Of a stretch of DNA of 64,000 nt, positions 20,401 through 29,617 are shown piece after piece. The stretch covers positions 124,001 through 188,000 of the forward strand of contig NC_016450.1 in the NCBI RefSeq assembly GCF_000235365.1, written 5' to 3'. The DNA comes from Eremothecium cymbalariae DBVPG#7215. Lineage: Eukaryota; Ascomycota; Saccharomycetes; Saccharomycetales; Saccharomycetaceae. The translations under genes were made by a program, and so were the position numbers. The notes beneath the pieces were generated by a model, which saw only the letters and a list, made by a program, of their open reading frames with translations, did not search any database and was not told the origin of the DNA. Position 1 is the stretch's first letter; each line of letters begins with the position of its first letter.

Positions 20401-20848
20401 ACCCCGTTCTATTCAGTTCCACAAATTGTTCTAAATGAGTTATATCCCTCTCAAACTTTTTAATACCATCCCTTATCTGGCGATATGTAGACGTCTTCTT
20501 AGAATTTAGTTTGCCGCGCTTTAAAAAGTCTCCGTATCTGGATTGAAGAAGCTCGAACTTAATTTTTAAGTCTGCTTCCTTTTCCATGTAATATTCGTTT
20601 ACCTTTTCTAGTTCTCTTTCCAATTTAAAGAAAAAAGAAGCTTTATTTTCCTGCAACCTTTTGTAAGTGAGGGAGTTATCATCTTGACCAAGTGTTAGAA
20701 CATCAGCAGAAGAATTGGGGGAATTGGCTGATGCAATGGGTATTGATAGTTGCTTAATTAATTTTTTTAAAGCCTTGTAGTTCACAAAGTGCCCGTTATA
20801 TTCAGGCAGCTCTAACTGCCTCCCAGCCAAATGCTTACCAAACTTCAT
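17493..20848 (-). CDS. PHO81: Pho81, CDK inhibitor of phosphate signalling, with a one-base frameshift
   Basis: Pho81 inhibits the Pho80-Pho85 kinase when phosphate is low, releasing Pho4 to activate PHO genes. Seen: an N-terminal SPX domain (MKFGKHLAGRQLELPEYNGHFVNYKALKKLIKQL), ankyrin repeats at about residues 420-640, then a glycerophosphodiester-phosphodiesterase-like C-terminal half. The frame breaks in an A8 run (T8 at 18815-18822, plus strand) after HNFLEKK and would stop at once; one extra base gives EKKIFVKLAFQPS and continues to TAA at 17493. The repaired length is 1118 residues (1178 in S. cerevisiae). The ATG at 20848 is chosen because it gives the family's MKFGK start; the frame opens two codons earlier with TTG. 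Convergent with NAS6. Confidence 0.95.
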
Positions 20849-21452
20849 CGACAAGCTCCTATATTATTATTCCCTATCCTAATGCGTGAACTTCAAACAA
20901 CTTCTGTTGCTTACACTGCCGGTAACTGCTGCTAATAATGCTGATGCTCCGTACGATACTTTCCTGTATTATCTGACCAGCTCACAAAAAAATATCCTGC
21001 TAGCGCAAACACAAAAGATGCCCAGTATAGAGAGTACAGTATCGTGCTCTGTCTTTATCGAAAAAAAGATTGATGTATGTAAAGACTTCGAATCCCATGT
21101 AATATTTTTAACAGCTCCTTGGATACCAGCTTTAGCACGCATAAAAATCTTGCCACTATGTTTCTGAGAGACAATGATCACTACTTTCCTTATCTTCTGA
21201 CTCCGTATGCCACTGCGCGCATACTTTATTCCTTTATATGGTCCACGTGCCCTGGCTTAATACTTGGTAGGGTGAGTTTCTCTTAATGTTCCGTCATTGT
21301 TTTGGATTGTTGCCCTATCGGAAGAATTGGAAGAAAGGGGAATGGAAATGTATGACTGCCAAATATGATTCGAGCCAAGATATAAAGAAAATTTAGTACC
21401 TGTACCTTCTCCTCCTTCTTCTGGCTTTGCTCGCCTTTCTTCCCCTTTTTCC
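20849..21452. other. PHO81 promoter and SPO16 3' region
   Basis: A 604-base spacer. It holds the Pho4-type CACGTG listed separately. A short open frame at 20886-21167 has no ATG of merit and no recognisable product. Confidence 0.5.
21244..21249 (-). promoter_or_regulatory. Pho4-type CACGTG site upstream of PHO81
   Basis: Read on the minus strand the site is GCACGTGGAC, i.e. CACGTGG, the high-affinity Pho4 core. It lies 396 bases upstream of the PHO81 start. S. cerevisiae PHO81 is itself a Pho4 target with an upstream CACGTG, so a positive feedback loop is likely conserved. Confidence 0.6.
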
Positions 21453-22161
21453 TTACGGATACCTCTTTAGAGAGTTCAGGTCATAGAGGATCGCTTCCAA
21501 CGATCCATAGGTAGCAAGCACGTGACTGATTTGGTCTAACTTTAAACCTTCTTTCTTTAAAACGTCTCTAAGTAATTGCTTGAACAAACGCTCATCTTCT
21601 TGATAGCGGTATCCCTTTCGTTCAAGCAGATGTGTTTCTTGTCTTATACGTTGGATAAAGGTTTTATAGTTTCTGTTCTTGGATGGGAATTCCTCTCTCC
21701 CTACTCTGTCCGAAGCGACTGGAGTCACATAGTATCTATGTGGGAAGCTTATTCTGTTTGCTGCAATATGAAAACTGTAAGAGATAGTTGCAACTGAACC
21801 GTTAGTATAGAAATCATATCGAAGGAGAAGTGGGGAGGATATCTTTCAGCAACTGTTTTCATTGTTGTTTATTTGACTTTGCCGTTTATATCTTGGAAAA
21901 CACATACACTTTTATCCAATACCATAGAGGGAATTCCATGTTTACGAGATCGAAGTTAACAACAGCATTTGATGGAACCATATCAAGAGCCTTGTGTAAA
22001 AGTTCTATAGTATTTTTGACAAGAATCTTTTGCACTTTTATTGAAGGCAGTTGGTTATTAGGTTCGCGTAATATCAGTTCAACAGCCTGACTCACATCGA
22101 TGGTAAAGATCTTCAAAGGAGCTACCGCATCATCTATGCAGGTGACATCGGTAATGTTCAT
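21453..22161 (-). CDS. SPO16: Spo16 homologue, synapsis initiation complex (two exons)
   Basis: Exons 21908-22161 and 21453-21774 join in phase to give 191 residues (198 in S. cerevisiae). Spo16 pairs with Zip2 as an ERCC1/XPF-like heterodimer in the ZMM group that promotes meiotic crossovers and synaptonemal complex assembly. The joined protein has the expected pattern: an N-terminal Asp/Val-rich stretch, then PLWYWIKV around the splice, RYYVTPVASDR near residue 101, and a C-terminal helical part (FKQLLRDVLKKEGLKLDQISHVLATYGSLEAIL) that looks like a helix-hairpin-helix domain. Spo16 proteins diverge fast, so the name rests on weak similarity, size and position next to the PHO81/SPO12 group (YHR153C neighbours SPO12). 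Splice signals are strong. Confidence 0.75.
21775..21907 (-). other. SPO16 intron
   Basis: A 133-base intron: 5' site GTATGT (21907-21902), branch box TACTAAC (21807-21801), 3' site TTACAG ending at 21775, 27 bases beyond the branch A. An earlier CAG lies only a few bases past the branch point and is too close to use. Exon lengths 254 and 322 sum to 192 codons with stop, and only this 3' site restores the frame. Confidence 0.85.
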
Positions 22162-22312
22162 TTCTAGCTTAAGTTAGTCACACTCGTTATGTTGTTTTAG
22201 CAAATAGGTTTTAGTGTTTTTACTTTTGGTATAAGAAAATGCTTGCGCGGCTACAGAAACAAACAGTTTTTAAGAAAACAAGCGCTCGACAAACCAAAAA
22301 AGCGAAAATACC

Positions 22313-22385
22313 TGGACGAGACCGGAATCGAACCGATGACCTCTCCCATGCTAAGGGAGCGCGCTACCAACTACGCCACACGCCC
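22313..22385 (-). tRNA. tRNA-Ala (anticodon AGC)
   Basis: A 73-base cloverleaf on the minus strand. Acceptor GGGCGTG pairs with CTCGTCC, leaving the G3:U70 wobble that alanyl-tRNA synthetase recognises. The anticodon arm is CTCCC, loop TTAGCAT, GGGAG, giving anticodon AGC. The TTCGATT T-loop and the D-arm are present; A is the discriminator; no intron and no encoded CCA. It differs at only a few positions from the S. cerevisiae tRNA-Ala(AGC) as I remember it. It sits just upstream of SPO16, at the edge of a synteny break. Confidence 0.97.
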
Positions 22386-23344
22386 AACTACGTCCAAGCA
22401 ACGTCACCAGGTCAAATTATGAGCTACAACTTATTTCACGTGACTTTAGAATGTCGTAAAATCAAAAGAGAAGCTAGTGGACAGCGACAACCAAGCTAAG
22501 AAGCAGCGTATCAGAGCTGTCAGGCGGATATGAGGCTGATAGTCACTGTGAGGATGCCAGCGTGAAACCCACAATGATGTATCAGTGTGAGACCCAGCTA
22601 GCTAGATTAGATTAGATGCTAGGTCCAGCTAGAACCCCAGAGGGTAGTTGAGCCAGATTAGAGACTATATAAACAGTAACTGATCATCAACCTAAGTATT
22701 AGCTGGCACGTGACGAGAAGTTCAAGCTAGCACGTGACCTCATCTAGTGGCCCTCGACATAGAACTATTGCGGCACTAGTAAACTGTGGTGTGTGGTATT
22801 GTACATTATAGTTATTTAATAGGAAAGTCCGTAAATCCCTTTATTATACTAATTGTGTTCGCATTTCAAAGCCCCTCTGCTTTTATTAGTTTATTAATGC
22901 AGATCCACCTAACAGTATTGGAGCTGACCTTTAGCCAAGTATTCAAATACAAAAAAGGTTATATTATTACCAATATTAAAATGGGACCTCGGGAAATATT
23001 ATTGTCTGCGTAAAACCTCCTCTTGATGGTCGATGACCGTCCATGCCGTGCGATATTCTCAGTAGTATATATAGGTGATCCTAAATAATGCTGATCACAT
23101 CGGGTGTTATAGTCTGCGATAATTGATGATATTCTCTCAGTTGATCCATTCTCCAGATTGGAATATTATATCGGGTCTCTCCCAATACTCTTGTTCTTGA
23201 TTCTTGCTTCTTATTTACAGATGAATAATTACTTTTATGGGATATCGATATATGTACTGGGGACAGAATAATAATATTCATAGTATATTATATGAAAAGA
23301 AAAAAAAATTGGAAAGTCTCTGCTTATATACTATTATACATATT
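22386..23344. other. Gene-free breakpoint region between tRNA-Ala and CCH1
   Basis: A 959-base stretch without genes. It joins the YGR233C/YHR153C block to the YGR217W-YGR214W block, so it is a rearrangement junction. It holds two near-identical 14-base direct repeats carrying CACGTGAC (22701-22714 and 22725-22738), short CTAG-rich repeats (22597-22630), and a TATATAAA-like box near 22665. tRNA-flanking DNA in yeasts often holds solo LTRs, but I see no clean TG...CA ends or target-site duplication. Confidence 0.5.
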
Positions 23345-26300
23345 TTAACTATTTTTTGAAGTATGGTCGTGGATATTTTCTTCTTTTTCATTACGATTTT
23401 GGGCACCAATCAGGTTTCTATGCGTTAATGAATCATAAAGTCCTTCTTGAATGTCGCCAGGAGACCACAAAAAGTCATTTACCGTACCGACTTCCGTTTC
23501 TGAAAGCTGCAGAAGGTTGTAAGATGGGTCTGATGATATTGGAACAATTGGTGAAGAAGGGGTTGGAACCAGTTTATCCATCGACCCTCTTGATGCTGCT
23601 ACTTCTGGTAGATCCTTCTTACGGCGTTTGTGCATGACGTACTTCCACCTTGTAACAATCATCTCTAGAACATCGACATTTCTTTCGTTATCTAAGAATT
23701 TGTCAACTTTGCCTACCGTATACAACCACTTCACGTATTCGTCAATACCTAAGCAGTCTCTAGGATTGTACTCGGTATACAAGGGAATTTGTTTGATCAA
23801 CGTAGAGAATTTGATACAACCGTAATAAGCGTTTATCATGTGGACTTCTCTAACGAACCTACAATAAGTTCTTCTCCTTTGAGTTATCTTCTTAATGTCG
23901 ATGCTATTCAACTCATTGTTTAACTGAACCAAATCAACTTGAACATCATAAGGGTCCGCAGGATTCACACGTATATAGTTTTTCACCAAATTTTTGACTG
24001 ATAGTCTTCCTTCCCATATCTTAAATGACAAAGGACCATCAAATGAATGCATAAATTTAGGCAACAGGGAGAATTCGATTTCGCCATTTCCATCTGAATC
24101 AAATTTATTCCATGCTTTCTTGAACTTTCGAATCTCTTCTCTTCTGGCAACATATCTCTTATCACCTCTATGATACACATAACTGAAGTTTTCGATCATC
24201 AAAGAAATGAACATATTCAAGAATATGTACATCGATAAAATATTCCATGACATCATTAAGACGTAGGCATATGGCTTTGAGCCACAATCGGAAAATCCAG
24301 TGGAGGGATCTTCATAACAGTATGGTTCACTTACAGTTAAGTCGTGCATGATATAATTCCAACCTTCGCCAAAACTGCATCTGAATAGAACAATCAAACT
24401 CTTCGTCACTGTTCTAAAATTTATGTTGCCCGTCGTATGAGAACCTAACCTGGTTAGTCCAAAGATTTGGTTCATTGCAATGGCATATACAAGGAATAGA
24501 ATACCCCAAGTATATATTAGCGATAATATTGATGGCAAACTAGCCACTGCTGTATTGATCAATTCACTTAAAATATCATTTTGGGGGATTACAAAAATGA
24601 ATATTATCAGCTGAAACACCGCTTGTATATTTGTGAACCCCAGAACTGGACCCACAAAGTATAGCTGAATTATGTTGAGGGAGAAAGACACGAGAATAAT
24701 CAAAATTCTCAGAACATCCCATGAATTGCTTCTTAAAAGTTTAAAACCCTTACCAAGCATGTAAATGATCTCATGTACCAAAAATAAAGAAGTCGTTGTC
24801 ATAAACGTAATATTTGCATATTCATTCAAAGAAAAACTTTCATTATATGTCCTCAATAAAAGTGTCAGGATATGAGCGTACAATACAACCTGAAATGCTA
24901 CCGTATACCAGAAATATCGACGTTCTACAGCTAATTTGTAGCAGAATTGCCGCAAAGGGCTCATAGTGAAAAGATTTGGTGTTGTTTCTGGCTTAACACG
25001 GGATAAGAGCTTTTTAATTTCCAACCAGGCCTTTTCCTCAACTGTTAGAAATGCACTACCTGTAGTCTTTGCATGGTTACCAATAATAAATGAGATAAAT
25101 AATGTCAAAATGAAAACCATACTCAAAAAGTTGAAGGAAACTAAGAATACCGCGTTTTCTGATGATGCAAAAGAAGATGCAGGAGTGCCTACCCCAGTTG
25201 AATTCATGAGGTTGGATAGCAAGTCTATCCACCCTTCCAAAGATACTATTTCGTATAAGCTCCTGAAAGCGCTAACAAATGAGTCCATATGAAGCACAGG
25301 TGGGGAATAAACCCTAGGCATTAGTACATCCCAGTTACCAACTGTTTGACTATATTCATTGTAACAAAAATCCATTCCTAAACCGCCATCATTACACACA
25401 CCTAATCTTCCCCTGAATAAAGACAACCCCCACACAGTGAATGGGAACAAAAGACTCAATGCAATGAGACAAGCCCCAGCGATCTTCGTTATACCATCAA
25501 AAAAAACTTGTTTAAAAGTAGTCCTCGCGGTATTGCTAATTGTCAAAAACCTTAATGCTCTTAAAGCGTCTAAACCGCGGAAAACCCGAGCTAATTTTCC
25601 ATCATTTTTCAGCCATGAAAGAAAGTCGATCCACATGGAGATCAGGACCACTAAGTCAATACAATTCCAAGGATTTAGAATATAAGCATTTGGAGAATAG
25701 AGAAAACCGTCTGCGATGGTCTTAACCAAAAATTCCAGTGTAAATAAAGCCACAAATACGCACTCACTAACATTTAACCAGGACCACGAATCTGATTGGA
25801 ACTTGTTTCTGTAGAGAGGAGTGACATAACATGAGAACATGACCATTAAAATGGTGGACACGAAGGTCAGAGCCACAAAGGTGTCCCTTTTTATGTGATA
25901 GAAGTACTTCTTCCTCCCATAAACATTAGTAGTATCTTCGTAAAATACTACACCATCTGTCCTCTTACCCACGCTAGGTTGAACAATCGTTTGGCAGAAT
26001 TTACGTAACGCATTATTAGGTGGAATAATGAAATAGCTGTAATTAAACATTGGATGGCTTCGTAGAAATTCCAATTTCTCCTCCTCCCAATCATTTAGCT
26101 GCAGAGAAAACTTTTTTTTAGGTTCATTGAGGTCATTCGTTTCACCAAATACAACTTCAGGTTTCCTAAAGAAAGGATTATCTTGAATGTATTCTGTAAA
26201 CTTAAACTTTTTCAGTAATCTCTGCCAATAACTTTTAATAATACTGCGGATAGGTCGAGATTCATCTCGTGAAGTTTCAGGATTCTTTTTCAATTCTTCA

Positions 26301-29300
26301 TAGTTTTGAGCAATGGCTAAAATTGCCGTACCTCTAAACATAAACTGGTGAAAATCTCTAGAGTTTTCATCTCCTTCTCTTCCTAGGAGCTTTTTCTTTA
26401 TTCTCGATAGCAATGAGGCGTTCTTATACAGTTTAATTCTTTCAGGATAAACGTGTTCAAGGTAGTGTCTAATTTGCAACTTTCTTTTATCACTTTCCTC
26501 AACCTTTAAACTTTGGGAAATAACAGCAATAAAGATATTCAAAACCACAGAATTTGCCAAAATAAACCACATAATTATTAAACATGTACCAAAAAACGCA
26601 TAAGATGATGTAGGGGATTCTTGCTGTAGTAAATATAAAATATCTGTCCAGTTTTCAGTCGATCCAATTATAAATAATGATAAAAACGTATTCAGTAAGG
26701 AATACATGCCAAAAGGTTCTTCATCTAATTGCTCCAGAGATACAGTGCCCTCAAAATATACAGAAACAATGAGAGAAACGAGGAATAATAATAGGAAATA
26801 GAAGGCTGATAAATTCCATATCATTAGAGCATTTCCTAGAACCCTTTTCCATAAATTTCTTGTAATGCTCAGTGCAACAACAAACCTGTAAAATCTTGAT
26901 ACTTGAAAAAAGCATAACCAGTTATAAGTTTGTCCCAAACGTTCGGGAACATTAGGTTGTGTAATTATTACTGAAATGATGGCACAAATTAGGTCATAGA
27001 CGTAGTTGGGCTTTGCTAAGAATTTCCAAGGAACTGGAAAATAAATTGCAATTCGGATTATGGATTCGAATAATAATAGGAGACTGACAATTCTTTCAAT
27101 ACGCAACAAGGCATGTATCTTCTCAGTAGTGGTCCATGCTGTTATTGTTGCTTGAGCTATCAAATCAGCAAAGATAACAAGAACAAATACCCATTCAACT
27201 TGGTCATATATTCTCCTTATCTTCCCCATGACATTCGGAAATACTGATGCGTTAGCCTTGGTTTTAATCATTTTACCATAATGAAGTAGTTTTCGAACAA
27301 CTATATTTTGCATCGATCGAGATTCTGTTCTTCGCTCATGTATCATTTCATTAGCTATCTCAAAAGATGAGTATAATACAGCAACGAATAAATTCATCAT
27401 CCAAACAGTCAAAAAAAAGGTTGAGAAAATAAAAAATATAGCTGCTGCCATATTATCCGAGTCCATGGTAAAATACATCAAGTCTGTGAAAGTGTTTGCA
27501 CTCATGATGACAAAAATCATTTCGATGGAGTTTATAATATTATCAAAACTAATTCTTCCGTTGTATGGATTTTGGTTTGAAATACACTTCGAATTTGGAG
27601 GGCATAAAAACCCCTTATAACCCTGGGCTTCAGTATTATCTGCAAATATATATGGCCTGGGCTCTCCAGTCACTGCATCGATATAACCACCACAGAATTG
27701 TTTATCATACAGAAAGGTATCTGCGGGGTCATTAGGATTGATCCAAACACATTGGCGACGGAATGAACCTTGAAAATTTTGTACGCCTAAGATTGCAAAA
27801 AAGACCCAAAAATATAGCAACATGAATCCAACATTAAATAACTGGGGAAGGCCATATTTTATACTTTTTAAAATGGAAGAAACACCGGAGTCAGTGTCTG
27901 TCAATCTTAAAATTCGGAGGACAGAGAGTGTCTTGAAAATACGAATACGATGGATTAGATCATAATTTTTAAAAGAAAGCATGAAGCTAATCCAAAAGCA
28001 GACAGTTGATAAGAAATCCATCCGGTTCCAACTATTACGCATAGCAGCCCTTGGAATTTGAAGTTTTTGTTGTTCGTTAGAATTAACAAATGTCATAGAA
28101 CTTCTCAAGTTGCTTTTTTGTGAACCGTCATCACCTGTGATAGATTTGAATGGAAATAACTTCTGCATTAATTCTGAACCATATTTAGCTTCCAAGGATC
28201 TATAAAACTTCAGAACACCGAGTTGTTGCCACACCGTAGTATATTCTTTCTTATATGCATCAAATAACTGGGAGTCATCCCAAAACCCGAATGCAATTAT
28301 CTTGATTGCCATCTCAATGGTAAATATACAATTGCATAAAAATATGGCAATATCACTCCAGTTGCTATAGTTGCCCAGAGTACCACTTGCTTGCATATTG
28401 TATTGCCTGTATGATATGAAGAAAGTAAACAGGATCAATAATAGCTGACTCATAACTCTATAATTCATGCCCATCAAAAACCTTGCGAACCGCATCCTCA
28501 AAAGATTATATGGCGTTATAATGCCCAAGGAAGAACCATATAATATCAAAGGTTCCGGGGTGACTTCGGAAGTTTCTTGGGAATCTTTGTTTTCATCAAT
28601 AAAGTCAAATGAAACGTTCGGCAGGTTGTCATCATTCTTATCGTAGTCATTAGAAGAACGTTGCTTCGATCTAGATCGTGCTTGAAATTTATTAGAATAT
28701 AATGGTATATCTATCAGTTCAATCTCTTCAAAATTCGACTCATTATTTTCCGACTCTTGACGATTAGGTATAAGAGCTGATGATAACTTCGATGCCCTCG
28801 GTTTAGAACTATCACCTAATCCACTGTCATCGTCCATAGAACTCAACCTTGTATGTTTAGGAAGCCAGGAATTATCGTTTTCTTCCTCCAAAGCATTTAT
28901 AAATTCCCCTTGCAAATTAAGAAAATCATCTACCTCATGATCTTCAATCATCGAGATCACCTTTGCTGATCTAGGCACTTCACAACTGGGTCTCATTGAA
29001 CTTACATCAAAACTTCTCCCCCCCGACCCTCTATCCGCTGAATTTCTCCCCATCTGCGGGGTTAGGCTGCCTTTGGAACTGCCCCTCTTATCTAGAAAGC
29101 CCTTAATATGGCTACGTACACTCACCGTACTCGGATTCTTACTCGGAATAACCGGCGTGTCTAATCCACTCGTCTGTATCCTCAATATGGGTCGTACTTT
29201 ATTTAAATCATTTTGATCAACCTCACTAAAAGATGATACAACATCGTTCGTTGGGGTTCGCCCTGATGAACTTGATGCCGGTAACCCATAAAGTGATTGT

Positions 29301-29377
29301 GGAAAAGCTTGTGCCTGGTTTCTATCTTCACCATCCTTACTTTCCTGAAAAACCTTACCATCTGACTTGTCCTCCAT
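23345..29377 (-). CDS. CCH1: Cch1 voltage-gated high-affinity calcium channel
   Basis: A 2010-residue protein (2039 in S. cerevisiae), the pore subunit of the plasma-membrane calcium channel that works with Mid1. Four repeats of six-helix units are readable. The pore loops show SANTFTD (repeat I, near residue 630), STENWTD (II, near 907), SLEGWID (III, near 1384) and SFGEGWN (IV, near 1670), giving an Asn-Glu-Glu-Glu filter. S4-like arginine-rich helices precede the pores (for example RIRIFKTLSVLRILRL). A C-terminal EF-hand (DSDGNGEIEF, near 1762) and long cytosolic ends complete the family plan; the N-terminal 270 residues are Ser-rich. Divergent from GPI1 with 240 bases between starts, as YGR217W and YGR216C are. 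Confidence 0.97.
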   Translation of the reverse strand: MEDKSDGKVFQESKDGEDRNQAQAFPQSLYGLPASSSSGRTPTNDVVSSFSEVDQNDLNKVRPILRIQTSGLDTPVIPSKNPSTVSVRSHIKGFLDKRGSSKGSLTPQMGRNSADRGSGGRSFDVSSMRPSCEVPRSAKVISMIEDHEVDDFLNLQGEFINALEEENDNSWLPKHTRLSSMDDDSGLGDSSKPRASKLSSALIPNRQESENNESNFEEIELIDIPLYSNKFQARSRSKQRSSNDYDKNDDNLPNVSFDFIDENKDSQETSEVTPEPLILYGSSLGIITPYNLLRMRFARFLMGMNYRVMSQLLLILFTFFISYRQYNMQASGTLGNYSNWSDIAIFLCNCIFTIEMAIKIIAFGFWDDSQLFDAYKKEYTTVWQQLGVLKFYRSLEAKYGSELMQKLFPFKSITGDDGSQKSNLRSSMTFVNSNEQQKLQIPRAAMRNSWNRMDFLSTVCFWISFMLSFKNYDLIHRIRIFKTLSVLRILRLTDTDSGVSSILKSIKYGLPQLFNVGFMLLYFWVFFAILGVQNFQGSFRRQCVWINPNDPADTFLYDKQFCGGYIDAVTGEPRPYIFADNTEAQGYKGFLCPPNSKCISNQNPYNGRISFDNIINSIEMIFVIMSANTFTDLMYFTMDSDNMAAAIFFIFSTFFLTVWMMNLFVAVLYSSFEIANEMIHERRTESRSMQNIVVRKLLHYGKMIKTKANASVFPNVMGKIRRIYDQVEWVFVLVIFADLIAQATITAWTTTEKIHALLRIERIVSLLLLFESIIRIAIYFPVPWKFLAKPNYVYDLICAIISVIITQPNVPERLGQTYNWLCFFQVSRFYRFVVALSITRNLWKRVLGNALMIWNLSAFYFLLLFLVSLIVSVYFEGTVSLEQLDEEPFGMYSLLNTFLSLFIIGSTENWTDILYLLQQESPTSSYAFFGTCLIIMWFILANSVVLNIFIAVISQSLKVEESDKRKLQIRHYLEHVYPERIKLYKNASLLSRIKKKLLGREGDENSRDFHQFMFRGTAILAIAQNYEELKKNPETSRDESRPIRSIIKSYWQRLLKKFKFTEYIQDNPFFRKPEVVFGETNDLNEPKKKFSLQLNDWEEEKLEFLRSHPMFNYSYFIIPPNNALRKFCQTIVQPSVGKRTDGVVFYEDTTNVYGRKKYFYHIKRDTFVALTFVSTILMVMFSCYVTPLYRNKFQSDSWSWLNVSECVFVALFTLEFLVKTIADGFLYSPNAYILNPWNCIDLVVLISMWIDFLSWLKNDGKLARVFRGLDALRALRFLTISNTARTTFKQVFFDGITKIAGACLIALSLLFPFTVWGLSLFRGRLGVCNDGGLGMDFCYNEYSQTVGNWDVLMPRVYSPPVLHMDSFVSAFRSLYEIVSLEGWIDLLSNLMNSTGVGTPASSFASSENAVFLVSFNFLSMVFILTLFISFIIGNHAKTTGSAFLTVEEKAWLEIKKLLSRVKPETTPNLFTMSPLRQFCYKLAVERRYFWYTVAFQVVLYAHILTLLLRTYNESFSLNEYANITFMTTTSLFLVHEIIYMLGKGFKLLRSNSWDVLRILIILVSFSLNIIQLYFVGPVLGFTNIQAVFQLIIFIFVIPQNDILSELINTAVASLPSILSLIYTWGILFLVYAIAMNQIFGLTRLGSHTTGNINFRTVTKSLIVLFRCSFGEGWNYIMHDLTVSEPYCYEDPSTGFSDCGSKPYAYVLMMSWNILSMYIFLNMFISLMIENFSYVYHRGDKRYVARREEIRKFKKAWNKFDSDGNGEIEFSLLPKFMHSFDGPLSFKIWEGRLSVKNLVKNYIRVNPADPYDVQVDLVQLNNELNSIDIKKITQRRRTYCRFVREVHMINAYYGCIKFSTLIKQIPLYTEYNPRDCLGIDEYVKWLYTVGKVDKFLDNERNVDVLEMIVTRWKYVMHKRRKKDLPEVAASRGSMDKLVPTPSSPIVPISSDPSYNLLQLSETEVGTVNDFLWSPGDIQEGLYDSLTHRNLIGAQNRNEKEENIHDHTSKNS

Positions 29378-29617
29378 AGCGAATAACCTGCTGGTTCTGA
29401 TAGCTATAAAAGTCCCTAAAAGCCTCTAAAATGCTTATATTCACTAACCTGCTGATGTTGATCAATGCAACAACTTGACTTAGAGTACATGATTTTTTTT
29501 AAAACATCTACCACGAGGCGCATTTATGTGTTCTTAAAATTAGCATCTTCATCTCAAAGATCCGCAGTAGGGTATACCACAAAATATAAGAGATACGTTG
29601 CGTCCTTAGGGTTTAGT

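Noticed and set aside
22239..22499. 86-codon plus-strand open frame
   Set aside because: Runs antisense through the tRNA-Ala gene.
22386..23344. Solo LTR beside tRNA-Ala
   Set aside because: No clear TG/CA ends, internal homology or target duplication could be seen by eye.
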